64,000 nucleotides of DNA, taken from Planctomycetota bacterium. Lineage in GTDB: Bacteria; Planctomycetota; UBA8742; UBA2392. Both the position numbers and the translations under genes were made by a program. Position 1 is the stretch's first letter. Every line of letters starts with the position of its first letter. The stretch lies in NCBI GenBank assembly GCA_025993795.1, contig JAMQHL010000024.1, forward strand, positions 1 through 64,000, written 5' to 3'. The notes below the pieces were generated by a model. That model worked only from the letters and a program-made list of their open reading frames with translations, was not told the DNA's origin and did no database searches. Below, in pieces: positions 1 to 7,983 of the stretch.

Positions 1-1044
1 GGTGATGTCCTGGACCACATAGTTGAATGTATGCCCCGGTTGCGCGGGCGTAGAGCCATTGAGCTTGGCGATGATGAAATACGTTCGCGTGGTACTGACC
101 GGGAAGGATTGCGGCGTGCCCCACGTGAACGTGAGGTCACCGTTGTCAGATGGGAATGCGGTAGCGCTGGAGCCGACCTGGGTGTCAGCCGTGTTGCTGA
201 ACGTGCCGCTGCCGTCAGCATCGAACCAGAGTTCCACGCCGGAGTAGGCGTTGGAGTCGTTGCCGGTGCCGGAAGAGCGCACAGTCACCGCGTCAAGTGA
301 AGCCCCAGTCTGCGAGTTGGAAGCGACAGTGAAGCGCTGCGCCAGAATGCCATTACCGCCCGAGCCAGTGTCGTTCGCATAAACGTTCTGAGCAGCGCCG
401 GCGGAGGTAGCCACAGTAAGCGACGGACCAACCTGGAACACGAGTTGAATACGCCAGTTACCATGGGCGCTGGAGCCGGTGCCAGTTGATGTGGAGTTGC
501 CGGGCGAGTGATACGCCCTCCAGCGGTTGCCAATCGTCGTGCCGCTGCTGGCCATCTGCCAACCGGAGCCTGTAATGCTGCTGTATGACCAGTCAAGAAT
601 CATGTTGTCCGTGGCATTGTATGTAAAACTCGTTGTCAGCGGAAATCTGGCGTACGTAACGCCGTTGAAGACGCCCGAGTTTGGGCTGAAGTTTGACGGG
701 CCAATGCATGAATTCAGCGTGCCGGTAATATTGTTCGCGAAAGTCCCCGTGAGTGCGGCAATCCCGACGGTTGTGTGTGCTACCCGAAGCTGAAAAGAAT
801 TGAACGTCGGCATCGACGTTGGAGGCGACGCCATACCGACCCGGACCTCAATCAACTGAGACCCACTGGGAACGCCCATTTCGGCGGCGGAATAAGCAAC
901 CTGGTATCGACCCGAGCCGAAATTGAATGGGTAAGAGTTGCTCGTATTGAGTTCACCGACCTCGTAAACTGTCTGGGCCGCGACCGATACGCCAAACAAT
1001 ACCGCAATGCCGACCAAGGCCACAATTACGCTGAATCGTTGCAT
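1..1044 (-). CDS. Secreted beta-rich protein, 3' end cut by the window edge
   Basis: The frame is open from ATG at 1044 to base 1 (348 codons, no stop), so the C-terminus lies outside the window. The N-terminus is a clear Sec signal peptide: MQRF, then a hydrophobic run VIVALVGIAVLFGV, then an S-V-A-A-Q cleavage region near residue 24. The mature part is rich in Ser, Thr, Gly and Asn with regularly placed aromatics and few charges, as in extracellular beta-sandwich proteins. A second module seems to begin near residue 195 (GPSLTVATSAGAAQNVYAND). A GGGA Shine-Dalgarno-like element lies 6 bases before the start. I do not recognise a family. It may carry a C-terminal sorting tail like those of the secreted proteins at 50 and 55.5 kb, but that end cannot be seen. 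Confidence 0.8.
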   Translation of the reverse strand, partial: MQRFSVIVALVGIAVLFGVSVAAQTVYEVGELNTSNSYPFNFGSGRYQVAYSAAEMGVPSGSQLIEVRVGMASPPTSMPTFNSFQLRVAHTTVGIAALTGTFANNITGTLNSCIGPSNFSPNSGVFNGVTYARFPLTTSFTYNATDNMILDWSYSSITGSGWQMASSGTTIGNRWRAYHSPGNSTSTGTGSSAHGNWRIQLVFQVGPSLTVATSAGAAQNVYANDTGSGGNGILAQRFTVASNSQTGASLDAVTVRSSGTGNDSNAYSGVELWFDADGSGTFSNTADTQVGSSATAFPSDNGDLTFTWGTPQSFPVSTTRTYFIIAKLNGSTPAQPGHTFNYVVQDIT

Positions 1045-1406
1045 GTGAGTTCCCGTTAACTCTGCTCATTTTGGCCCGGGCAGTCCCCACAGACCGCCGA
1101 ACTTCGAACCGGTCCAACTGTTGACGAAGTTGGCCAACTGGATGCGCCGGGAAGTGGCTGCGCACCGCAAGTCGGGGTGTAACTCGCCAAAGTGGTTAGT
1201 GCAGGCCACACCAAGCGTACGGCATGACAAGTGGAATCCCCGCATCCTAACCGTGCAGGCGGGGCACAACCCGTGCCTGAGGATCATCAGTAACCGCGGG
1301 CGAGACGTCCTGGCGACGGTCGTTTACGAGCACGCGGACCCCGCCGACTTCCAAGTCCTTCTCAGCGAGGACTTTCGGCGTATAAGGGGCGCCTCGCGGA
1401 GGCTCC
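1045..1406. other. Intergenic stretch without a supported gene
   Basis: These 362 bases separate the divergent secreted-protein gene and the macro-domain gene, so promoters for both should lie here. Short open frames exist on both strands, but none has a ribosome-binding site with convincing protein character. I see no confident promoter hexamers, terminator or structured RNA. Confidence 0.5.
1391..1403 (+). promoter_or_regulatory. Small hairpin covering the ribosome-binding site of the macro-domain gene
   Basis: GCCTC (1391-1395) and GAGGC (1399-1403) can pair around a GCG loop. The right arm contains most of the GGAGG ribosome-binding site (1398-1402) of the ATG at 1407. The complementarity is seen directly; that it modulates translation is inference from position, and a 5-bp stem could be chance in GC-rich DNA. 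Confidence 0.3.
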
Positions 1407-1916
1407 ATGAACAAGGAACACATTCACCTTACGCTTGGCAGCGTCAAAGATGCCCAAGCCGACGCCATTGTCAGTGAGATCAACAATGACCTCATCTTCG
1501 CAGAAGAGGCCCATTGCAGCCTCGGCCCTGAGGTAGACACCGAGATCATTCGCCAGTGCCTCGCCATCGGCAAGCTGGACCTTGGCGATGCCGTGGTCAC
1601 TGACGCCGGCGACTTGGACGCCCGCTGGGTGATCCACGCCGCCAGCATGAACTACGACCAGGTCAGCACAGAGGAGAGCATCGTCAGCAGCCTGCGCGCC
1701 GCACTCAAGCGCGCAGCCGAGATCGGCGCCCGCACGATCGCCGTGCCCCCGATCGGGATGGCGACCAGCCAGATCCCGATCAAGCGCGTGGCTGAACTGC
1801 TGCTCAGCGAGGTCCTGCGCCACGACACCCGCGAAAGTACGGTCGAAGAAGTAAGCTTCTTCCTGCCCGATCGCACGATGATGCGAGTCTTCGACGAGTG
1901 CTTGAAACAGGTCTGA
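1407..1916 (+). CDS. Macro-domain protein (divergent ADP-ribose-binding fold)
   Basis: 169 residues, about the length of a single macro domain. Family landmarks are the opening strand and D-A-I-V segment (residues 18-21), the central 'KLDLGDAVVTDAGDL...WVIHAAS' block matching the G-x-A/V-x-x-T ... V-I-H core, and the C-terminal 'RTIAVPPIGMAT' strand-loop. The family binds ADP-ribose or related metabolites and some members remove ADP-ribose from proteins. Here the usual N-A-A-N motif reads E-I-N-N and the glycine-rich GGGV loop is not recognisable, so binding is plausible but hydrolase activity is doubtful. A GGAGG site precedes the ATG by 4 bases. No partner such as a DraT/DarT toxin lies next to it. 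Confidence 0.8.
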   Translation: MNKEHIHLTLGSVKDAQADAIVSEINNDLIFAEEAHCSLGPEVDTEIIRQCLAIGKLDLGDAVVTDAGDLDARWVIHAASMNYDQVSTEESIVSSLRAALKRAAEIGARTIAVPPIGMATSQIPIKRVAELLLSEVLRHDTRESTVEEVSFFLPDRTMMRVFDECLKQV

Positions 1917-2009
1917 GTGCCGCAGAGTCATGTATCGCGTGTGCCGAGTCCCGGGTCAAAGTCCGGACAACGCGTTGACAAGCCGATGCGGCGTCGGATT
2001 CTCTCGTTC

Positions 2010-2049
2010 CTTGACAGCGGGTTCAGGTACTTGACGCCGGGTTCAGGAC
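2010..2049 (+). repeat. Two tandem 20-bp direct repeats upstream of cbs
   Basis: CTTGACAGCGGGTTCAGGTA (2010-2029) is followed at once by CTTGACGCCGGGTTCAGGAC (2030-2049), with only a few mismatches. The pair ends 19 bases before the cbs start codon. A third TTGACA at 1975-1980 shares only the first part. Tandem copies so near a start suggest a regulator-binding region or tandem -35 elements; that role is inferred. Confidence 0.6.
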
Positions 2050-2068
2050 AACAGACTCAGGACGACGA

Positions 2069-3430
2069 ATGACCATCCTCAACTCCATCCTTGACTGTAT
2101 CGGCGACACGCCGATGGTTCGGCTTTCACGTTTCAGTGACGGATTGCCGTTCACGCTGGTCGGCAAGCTTGATCATCTGAACCCCGGCGGCTCAGTCAAA
2201 GACCGCATCGGCATTGCCATGATCCGCGATGCCGAAGCCAAGGGGCTGTTGCAGGCCGGCGGCACGATCACCGAGGGCACCGCCGGTAACACCGGCCTGG
2301 GCCTGGCCATCGCCGCCAACAACCTTGGGTACAAGTGCGTGTTCTGCCTGCCCGACAAGATGTCGAAAGAAAAGATCGACCTGCTGCGCGCATACGGCGC
2401 AAAAGTCATCGTCACACCCACCGCCGTTGACAAGTCAAGCCCGCTGCATTACGCCAACGTTGCCAAGCGCATCGCTAAAGAGACGCCGGGTGGCTGGTTT
2501 GCCGGCCAGTTTGAAAACCAGTCCAACCCACTGGTGCATTACCAGTCCACGGCCAGGGAAATCTGGGAACAGACCGACGGCAAGCTGACGCATTTCTTTG
2601 CAGGTGCCGGCACGGGCGGCACGATCAATGGCGTCGGCAAGTTCCTGAAAGAACACAACCCTGCGGTCAAGGTTGTGCTGTGCGACCCCGACGGCAGCCT
2701 TTACGGCCCCTGGTTCAAGGACCACAAGGCGCAGCCGACGCAGAGCCAATACACGGTTGAGGGCATCGGCCTGGACTACATACCCGGCACGATGAACTTT
2801 GACCACATCGACGACGTCGTCACCGTCAGCGACCGTGAGGCGTATCTGGCTGCACGCAAGTTGGTGCGACTGGAAGGCATTTTCACGGGCGGCAGCACAG
2901 GCAACAACATAGCGGGCGCGGTGAAGTGGCTGAAAGCCAGCGGCGCGGGCAAAGATGCGCTGCCGGTTGCATTTCTGTGCGACGTTGGTGATCGCTATCT
3001 TTCCAAAATGTACAGCGATGACTGGATGCGCGAGAACGGATTTCTCGAGCGCAGCGACGTCACCGCCGGGGAAATCCTGTTGCGCCAGCGCAGCCGCAAG
3101 CTGGTGACTGCTGAGCCCAGCCAGTCACTGGCCGAGGTGATGGTGCAGGTCAAGACGCTCGACCTGTCACAGATCCCGGTGCTGGAAAACGGCCAGCCTG
3201 TCGGGGCGCTTTACGACGGGCAGCTGCTCAAGCTGCTGCTTGAGGGCCGCAAACTTGACCAGATCAAGGTGCGCGAGGTGATGGGCAAGCCGCTGCCGGT
3301 GGTCGATGAAGAAGTCACCGTGGGCGAATTGCTCAAGAGTGTAGAGCGCGAGCCCGGCGCGGCGCTGATCCGGCGGGAGTCAGGCGAATGGGGCATCCTG
3401 ACCAAGGCCGACCTGGTAGCAGTTCTGTAA
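2069..3430 (+). CDS. cbs: Cystathionine beta-synthase with C-terminal CBS-domain pair
   Basis: 453 residues. It condenses serine and homocysteine to cystathionine using pyridoxal phosphate, the first step of transsulfuration. The N-terminal fold-type II PLP core (residues 1-330) has the lysine-bearing motif PGGSVKDR (Lys44), the substrate loop EGTAGNTG (69-76), the phosphate loop GAGTGGTI and the VEGIGLDY segment. 'FTGGSTGNN' corresponds to the GGSSG cofactor-contact motif. These fit cystathionine synthases better than plain cysteine synthases, which also lack a C-terminal extension. Residues about 335-453 form two CBS motifs (Bateman module); in the human enzyme this module binds S-adenosylmethionine. 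There is no N-terminal haem domain. AGGA lies 8-9 bases before the ATG. A cysteine synthase with CBS domains is the main alternative. Confidence 0.88.
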   Translation: MTILNSILDCIGDTPMVRLSRFSDGLPFTLVGKLDHLNPGGSVKDRIGIAMIRDAEAKGLLQAGGTITEGTAGNTGLGLAIAANNLGYKCVFCLPDKMSKEKIDLLRAYGAKVIVTPTAVDKSSPLHYANVAKRIAKETPGGWFAGQFENQSNPLVHYQSTAREIWEQTDGKLTHFFAGAGTGGTINGVGKFLKEHNPAVKVVLCDPDGSLYGPWFKDHKAQPTQSQYTVEGIGLDYIPGTMNFDHIDDVVTVSDREAYLAARKLVRLEGIFTGGSTGNNIAGAVKWLKASGAGKDALPVAFLCDVGDRYLSKMYSDDWMRENGFLERSDVTAGEILLRQRSRKLVTAEPSQSLAEVMVQVKTLDLSQIPVLENGQPVGALYDGQLLKLLLEGRKLDQIKVREVMGKPLPVVDEEVTVGELLKSVEREPGAALIRRESGEWGILTKADLVAVL

Positions 3431-3531
3431 ACCCGGCTAATATCTTCAATTGACACAGGGCACGCGGGAATAGTCGCGCGCGAGTTGATGTTCGGTCTCA
3501 CACTGACTTTTTCCGAGTACTGGAGACGAAC

Positions 3532-4431
3532 ATGAAGATTGCGATTACGACTCCGACTGGCCATATCGGCGGCGGCTTGACGAAACACCTGCTTGAGAAG
3601 GGCGGACACGAGCTGACACTGATCTGCCGCGACCCGGCCAAGCTGGCTGACTTGGCCAAGCGCGGTGCAAAGGTCGTAAAGGCGGACCTTGAGAACCGAG
3701 AAGAAGTCATCAAGGCCACTGTCGGCGCCGATGCGGTGTTCCTTCTGTGCCCGCCGAAGTTCGATGCCCCAGACCTGCGCGCCTACCAGAACAAGGTCGG
3801 CGACAACTTCGCGGAAGCCGTCCGCACGAACAAGCTGAAGCGAGTGGTGTTTCTTTCAAGCTTCGGCGCCCAGCACAAGTCGGGCACCGGGCCGATCGCC
3901 GGCCTGCACGATATTGAACAGAAGTTGAACGCCGCGGCCAAAGAAGTCGGGGGCAACGCGCTGCACCTGCGGCCGGCGTCGTTTATGGAAAACTGGTTCA
4001 TGAACGTCGACAGCATCAAGGCACAGGGCGCCGTGTACGCGCCGATCCCAGCCGACGCCCCCATGCCCCAGATCGCGACGCAGGACATATCCAAGGTTGC
4101 CGCAGAAGCCATCACTGACACGACGTGGAGCGGAATCCAGGTTCGCGAGCTGCTGGGTCCGCGCGATTACACGTTCAAGGACAGCGTCAAAATCATCGGC
4201 GATGCGATCGGCAAACCCGTGAACTTTGTGCAGGTGCCGGGCGACGCGGCGGTGCAGTCCATGACCGGCATGGGACTCAGCAAGAATGTCGCGAGCAGCT
4301 ATGTCGAGATGTACGACGGCGTGGCCAAGGGAATCGTCAAGGCGGAGCACCCGCGCAAAGCCGAAAACACGACACCGACTACGTTTGAGCAGTTCGCCAA
4401 GTCAGCACTGGTACCTGCCATCAAGGCCTAG
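3532..4431 (+). CDS. NmrA-like NAD(P)-binding protein (atypical SDR)
   Basis: 299 residues, typical of the NmrA/HSCARG atypical short-chain dehydrogenase group. The dinucleotide loop is TPTGHIGG (residues 7-14) directly after the first strand, an R-D-P follows strand 2 (R33), and 'VVFLSSFGAQ' sits where classical SDRs have their catalytic serine strand. The Tyr-x-x-x-Lys pair is absent, as expected in NmrA-type proteins, which act as quinone/NADPH reductases or redox sensors; the substrate cannot be predicted. A GGAG element (TGGAGACGAAC) precedes the ATG and a strong terminator follows the stop by 13 bases, so this is probably a single-gene unit. Confidence 0.85.
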   Translation: MKIAITTPTGHIGGGLTKHLLEKGGHELTLICRDPAKLADLAKRGAKVVKADLENREEVIKATVGADAVFLLCPPKFDAPDLRAYQNKVGDNFAEAVRTNKLKRVVFLSSFGAQHKSGTGPIAGLHDIEQKLNAAAKEVGGNALHLRPASFMENWFMNVDSIKAQGAVYAPIPADAPMPQIATQDISKVAAEAITDTTWSGIQVRELLGPRDYTFKDSVKIIGDAIGKPVNFVQVPGDAAVQSMTGMGLSKNVASSYVEMYDGVAKGIVKAEHPRKAENTTPTTFEQFAKSALVPAIKA

Positions 4432-4444
4432 CAGGCGCGCACCG

Positions 4445-4475
4445 ACCCGCCCCGGGAAACCGGGGCGGGTTTTTC
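4445..4475 (+). terminator. Rho-independent terminator after the NmrA-like gene
   Basis: A perfect 10-bp stem, ACCCGCCCCG (4445-4454) with CGGGGCGGGT (4461-4470), closes a 6-base loop and is followed by TTTTC. It lies 13 bases after the stop at 4431. Confidence 0.9.
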
Positions 4476-4529
4476 GTTGGCGTGGCTGGGCGCGGTAGCC
4501 AAGATGGGCAGCCGGTAAAGGACTAACCC

Positions 4530-5327
4530 GTGCTTGTCCCAAAGCTGATTCTTCTTGGAATGGGCGCAGTGTTGCTGCTTGTCGGCGGCGTCCTTGCTGT
4601 TGAAGCTGTTTCCGAACCCGCGCCTGTACGCATGAAGTATGCGCAGTACCGCGATTCCAACGTCGAGTCACGGTGGCTTGAGCTGACGGACTGCACTATC
4701 AGCTATTACTACGGCATGCGCATTGATGACGTCGAGAAGTCGCGCTACGGCGGCAAGGAAACCATCAAGCGCAAGTACTACTACGCGGCGTTGCTTGCGG
4801 GGCCCGAAGATGAACGGTCTGTGAAGGCCTTCATCGAGGTTGAAGATGCGTCGCAACAGAGCCTGATGGAGCAGTGCTGGGACGCCGAAGAGCGTGAAGA
4901 CTACGACTTCTTCGACACCAACGACTCGCGCATCTTTCTGCACAACCAGACCGTGCGCGGCATGGCAACCCGCTGGGACCTCGGCGCCGGAGAAACCAAG
5001 AGGCTGCTGCGTGACAACCTGGACGTCACGCCGGATGTCGTCGTGATCAAGCAGGGTGCTGAACCAAGCCGCACTGCCGGCTGGGTGCTGCTGTTGCTGG
5101 GGACGTTGTCAGCCGCTGGTGGCGCGCTTTGGCTGGTGTTCGGCCGCAGAACGCAACCACCGTTGGTGTATCAGCCGGCATACGCGACATATCCGCCGCC
5201 AGGCCGCGGCGTGCCGGGCGTGCCGCAGTATCCCGGCAACGCCCCGTATCCCGGCAACCAACCTTTTGCCAGCCAGCCTCGGCCGCAGAACCAGGCGCCG
5301 CCGCCGCCGCCGTGGGAAGCCCCCTGA
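4530..5327 (+). CDS. Membrane protein of unknown function with proline-rich tail
   Basis: 265 residues from a GTG start, chosen because AAAGGA lies 7 bases upstream and the protein then begins with a hydrophobic segment (LILLGMGAVLLLVGGVLAV, residues 6-24). A soluble, Tyr- and Asp-rich domain (about 30-180) follows, then a second membrane segment (GWVLLLLGTLSAAGGALWLV, about 185-204) ending in FGRR. The last 60 residues are a Pro/Gln/Gly/Tyr-rich low-complexity tail with YPGN and PYPG repeats. With two membrane helices the middle domain would be periplasmic and the tail cytoplasmic. The topology resembles DUF3592-type proteins but I see no diagnostic motif. No function assigned. Confidence 0.75.
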   Translation: MLVPKLILLGMGAVLLLVGGVLAVEAVSEPAPVRMKYAQYRDSNVESRWLELTDCTISYYYGMRIDDVEKSRYGGKETIKRKYYYAALLAGPEDERSVKAFIEVEDASQQSLMEQCWDAEEREDYDFFDTNDSRIFLHNQTVRGMATRWDLGAGETKRLLRDNLDVTPDVVVIKQGAEPSRTAGWVLLLLGTLSAAGGALWLVFGRRTQPPLVYQPAYATYPPPGRGVPGVPQYPGNAPYPGNQPFASQPRPQNQAPPPPPWEAP

Positions 5328-5483
5328 ACCGCCAGTAGGCAGAGCAGGCGATTCAACGAAAATGTGCATTTCGAGGCTTCGCATGTGCACACCGCGCTAC
5401 ATTCCCTTTGTCACTTGGAAGACCGCGGCGTAGACTGACGTTCTAACAGTCCGGTTAGAACCCGGTTGCGGAGGTGACGTTCC

Positions 5484-5720
5484 ATGCTGCCCGATGACCC
5501 CAACCTCGACAAGTCCACCCGCCGGCTTCCGACCACGCCCGGCCATCAAACGGCCATGCTGCTGCGCGAGAAGTACGTGCGCCGCCGCACCGCCATCCAG
5601 CGCTTCACCGAACGGCTGCAGCGGGGCGACCCCGCAGACCACGCCGAAATCCAGACATTGCGTGACGTAGGCGTCAGCGAAGATGAGATCAAGGTGCTGG
5701 TGGCGCAGTATTCCGCCTGA
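5484..5720 (+). CDS. Small protein of a tandem paralogous pair (copy 1)
   Basis: 78 residues, preceded by a near-perfect GGAGGTGAC ribosome-binding site 6 bases before the ATG, strong support for a real short gene. The protein is highly charged, with a basic helix (LREKYVRRRTAIQRF, about residues 27-41) and a C-terminal helix-turn block containing VGVSEDEIKVLVAQY. It has no signal, membrane segment or cysteine. It matches the next gene over most of its length. The basic helix would suit nucleic-acid or protein binding, but no family is recognised and no function is assigned. Confidence 0.75.
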   Translation: MLPDDPNLDKSTRRLPTTPGHQTAMLLREKYVRRRTAIQRFTERLQRGDPADHAEIQTLRDVGVSEDEIKVLVAQYSA

Positions 5721-5867
5721 GGCAGGGCCTGAATGTGTAAGGAAGTTCCTGCGCGAAGAACGAAAAGTCCATAAATGCGTCAATGTGAGTCTGCATAAAG
5801 CCTTTACTGAAAAGACTTACACGACTCAGCACAATTCACTCAATTTTTCATTTTGTAAGGAAACTAT

Positions 5868-5885
5868 GACGTGGGATCCTACGTT
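5868..5885. promoter_or_regulatory. Imperfect palindrome centred on GGATCC before the second small paralogue
   Basis: GACGTGGGATCCTACGTT matches its reverse complement at 14 of 18 positions and lies in an unusually AT-rich pocket (5721-5918) between the two small paralogues, 33 bases before the second start codon. It could be an operator or part of a promoter region; no clear -35/-10 pair was found. Confidence 0.25.
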
Positions 5886-5918
5886 AATATTGCAGAACCC
5901 CATTACGGAGGGCGAGTC

Positions 5919-6152
5919 ATGCCCGACATGGATGTAGACAAGGTAACCCGCCGCTATGTCGGCTTGAACCCGAAGGAAACAGCGCTGCGACTGCGCGAAA
6001 GCTACACGCGCAAGCGCGACGCGATCCAGAAGTTCACTGACCGGGTGCAGAAGTCCGGCGGGTTTGTGGACGATGCTGAAATCGAAACGCTGCGCGCGGT
6101 CGGCGTCAGTGAAGACGAGATCAAGGCGCTTGTGGAAGCCTACGGGATGTAA
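5919..6152 (+). CDS. Small protein of a tandem paralogous pair (copy 2)
   Basis: 77 residues. The ATG at 5919 is preferred over an in-frame upstream ATG at 5871 because GGAGGG (5906-5911) sits 7 bases before it and because similarity to copy 1 begins just after it. Shared blocks are D-K-x-T-R-R, L-R-E-x-Y-x-R-x-R-x-A-I-Q-x-F-T-x-R, D-x-A-E-I-x-T-L-R-x-V and VGVSEDEIK-x-L-V. The C-terminal V-S-E-D-E-I-K block is the most conserved and probably the functional core. A hairpin terminator follows 58 bases downstream. Function unknown. Confidence 0.78.
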   Translation: MPDMDVDKVTRRYVGLNPKETALRLRESYTRKRDAIQKFTDRVQKSGGFVDDAEIETLRAVGVSEDEIKALVEAYGM

Positions 6153-6168
6153 CCGACTTTCCACAGCG

Positions 6169-6196
6169 TTGCGCATTGCGCCGGTCACGCTAGGAT
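6169..6196 (+). promoter_or_regulatory. Candidate sigma-70 promoter for pyrG
   Basis: TTGCGC (6169-6174) and TAGGAT (6191-6196) are separated by 16 bases, upstream of pyrG. A run of three G followed by C (6206-6209) lies 9 bases after the -10 element and could be the transcription start; initiation at 6203-6204 is closer to the usual spacing. Confidence 0.45.
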
Positions 6197-6209
6197 TGCC
6201 TTCCCGGGC

Positions 6210-6240
6210 GGACGCCTCCATGTGAGGCGTCCTTCATTTT
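6210..6240 (+). terminator. Hairpin terminator or attenuator just upstream of pyrG
   Basis: A perfect 9-bp stem, GGACGCCTC (6210-6218) with GAGGCGTCC (6224-6232), has a 5-base loop and is followed by TTCATTTT. It lies between the small paralogue and the pyrG start at 6257. It may end the upstream transcript, or act as an attenuator if transcription starts at the candidate promoter, because it would then form at the very 5' end of the pyrG transcript. Confidence 0.7.
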
Positions 6241-6256
6241 GAAGCCTGGGGTACCT

Positions 6257-7876
6257 ATGACCAAGCATGTAACCAAGCATGTCTTCATCACCGGCGGAGT
6301 TGTCAGCTCGCTGGGCAAGGGTTTGACCACCGCCTGTGTCGGCGCGCTGCTTGAAACTCGCGGCTTGCGCGTGCGCATCCAGAAGTTCGATCCCTACATC
6401 AACGTTGACGCCGGCACGATGAACCCGTTTCAGCACGGCGAGGTCTACGTCACCGTGGACGGCGGCGAGACTGACCTGGACCTTGGCCATTACGAGCGCT
6501 ACACGTCTGTGCCGCTAAGCCGCCACAGCAACATCACCAGCGGCCGCATCTACCAGACTGTGATCAACAAAGAGCGCCAGGGCGCGTACCTGGGCGGGTG
6601 TGTGCAGGTGGTCCCGCACATCACCAATGAAATCAAGCGCAACATCCGCCAGTGGGACGGGCCGGACACGGACATCGTGCTCTCTGAGCTGGGCGGCACC
6701 GCCGGCGATATTGAGGGCGCCGCGTTCCTTGAGGCCTTTCGACAGTTTGCCTATGAACACGGTCGCGATAACACCGTGTTCGTCCACCTGACGCTGGTTC
6801 CGTACCTGCGCGCGTCGGGCGAGCTCAAGACCAAGCCAACCCAGCAAAGCGTCGGCATCCTGCGCCAGATTGGTATCCAGCCTGACATGCTGATCTGCCG
6901 CACCGAGAAGGCCATCACGCAGGAAATGCGCGACAAGATTGCGATGTTCTGCAACGTCGAAAAGAAGCATGTGTTTGAAGAGCGCGACGTCGAGAACACG
7001 ATTTACGAGCTGCCGCTGGTGCTGAACCGCGAAGGTTTCGACGACGCATTGATCCGCCGCCTGGGCCTGCCCGAGGGCCAGGCCAATCTTGACGCCTGGC
7101 AGCAGGTCGTTCACACGGTAATGCACCCCACCGCGACGGTGGACATCGCCGTGGTCGGCAAGTACGTCGAGCTCAAGGATGCTTACAAAAGCGTCTACGA
7201 AAGCATCGACCATGCGGGCATCGCCAACAAGGTTGAAGTCAAGATGCACCGCATCAACGCCGAAGAACTGACCGACGAAAACGTCGGCAAGCGCCTGCGA
7301 AGCATGGCCGGTATTCTGGTGCCCGGCGGGTTCGGCGAACGCGGCATCGAGGGCAAGATCAGCGCCGTGCGCTTCGCGCGCGAGAACAAGGTGCCGTACT
7401 ACGGCCTGTGCCTGGGCATGCAGATCGCCGTCATCGAGTTCGCGCGCAATGTCGCCGGCTTGGGCGACGCCAACAGCACCGAGTTCAGCAAGGAAACCAC
7501 GAACCCTGTGATCACCCTGCTCAAGGACCAGGTCAGTATCAGAGACATGGGCGGCACCATGCGCCTGGGTGCCCAGCCGTGCAGGCTGGCAGAGGGCACA
7601 GTCGCCCGCGCAGCCTATGGCGTCGAGACAGTGCAGGAACGCCACCGCCACCGCTATGAATTCAACAACGAGTATCGGGGCCGATTGACCGAAAAGGGGT
7701 TGGTCATCAGCGGCGTAAACCCGGAGCTTGACCTGGTGGAGATCGTGGAGCTGAAGGATCACCCTTTCTTTGTCGGCGTGCAGTTCCACCCCGAGTTCCA
7801 GAGCAAACCGCTGAAACCCCACGCCCTGTTCGCAGCCTTCGTAAAAGCCGCCAGTGAACGCCACAAGGCGCTATAG
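6257..7876 (+). CDS. pyrG: CTP synthase
   Basis: 539 residues, full length. It makes CTP from UTP, ATP and glutamine, the last step of pyrimidine nucleotide synthesis. The N-terminal synthetase domain has the nucleotide loop [10 protein letters not shown], the conserved [23 protein letters not shown] block and GHYERY. The C-terminal class I glutamine amidotransferase domain has PGGFGERG, the nucleophile motif YYGLCLGMQ and the catalytic [12 protein letters not shown] prefer the ATG at 6257 ([14 protein letters not shown]), closest to family starts, with GGGGT upstream, over the in-frame ATG at 6239 next to the terminator tail. The leader suggests CTP-linked control (see findings). Confidence 0.97.
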   Translation: MTKHVTKHVFITGGVVSSLGKGLTTACVGALLETRGLRVRIQKFDPYINVDAGTMNPFQHGEVYVTVDGGETDLDLGHYERYTSVPLSRHSNITSGRIYQTVINKERQGAYLGGCVQVVPHITNEIKRNIRQWDGPDTDIVLSELGGTAGDIEGAAFLEAFRQFAYEHGRDNTVFVHLTLVPYLRASGELKTKPTQQSVGILRQIGIQPDMLICRTEKAITQEMRDKIAMFCNVEKKHVFEERDVENTIYELPLVLNREGFDDALIRRLGLPEGQANLDAWQQVVHTVMHPTATVDIAVVGKYVELKDAYKSVYESIDHAGIANKVEVKMHRINAEELTDENVGKRLRSMAGILVPGGFGERGIEGKISAVRFARENKVPYYGLCLGMQIAVIEFARNVAGLGDANSTEFSKETTNPVITLLKDQVSIRDMGGTMRLGAQPCRLAEGTVARAAYGVETVQERHRHRYEFNNEYRGRLTEKGLVISGVNPELDLVEIVELKDHPFFVGVQFHPEFQSKPLKPHALFAAFVKAASERHKAL

Positions 7877-7983
7877 CGCGGATTGCCGTCGGCGAAACCA
7901 GGCGAGAAGCTCGGACGGGGCTGGATAAGCCCATTCATGCGTGTTAGCCTCAATTCTTGAAACTCTGTTCAGTGAGGCGACTT

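Noticed and set aside
1121..1477. 118-codon open frame overlapping the macro-domain start
   Set aside because: No ribosome-binding site, poor protein character, and it overlaps the macro-domain gene, which has a GGAGG site and a recognisable fold.
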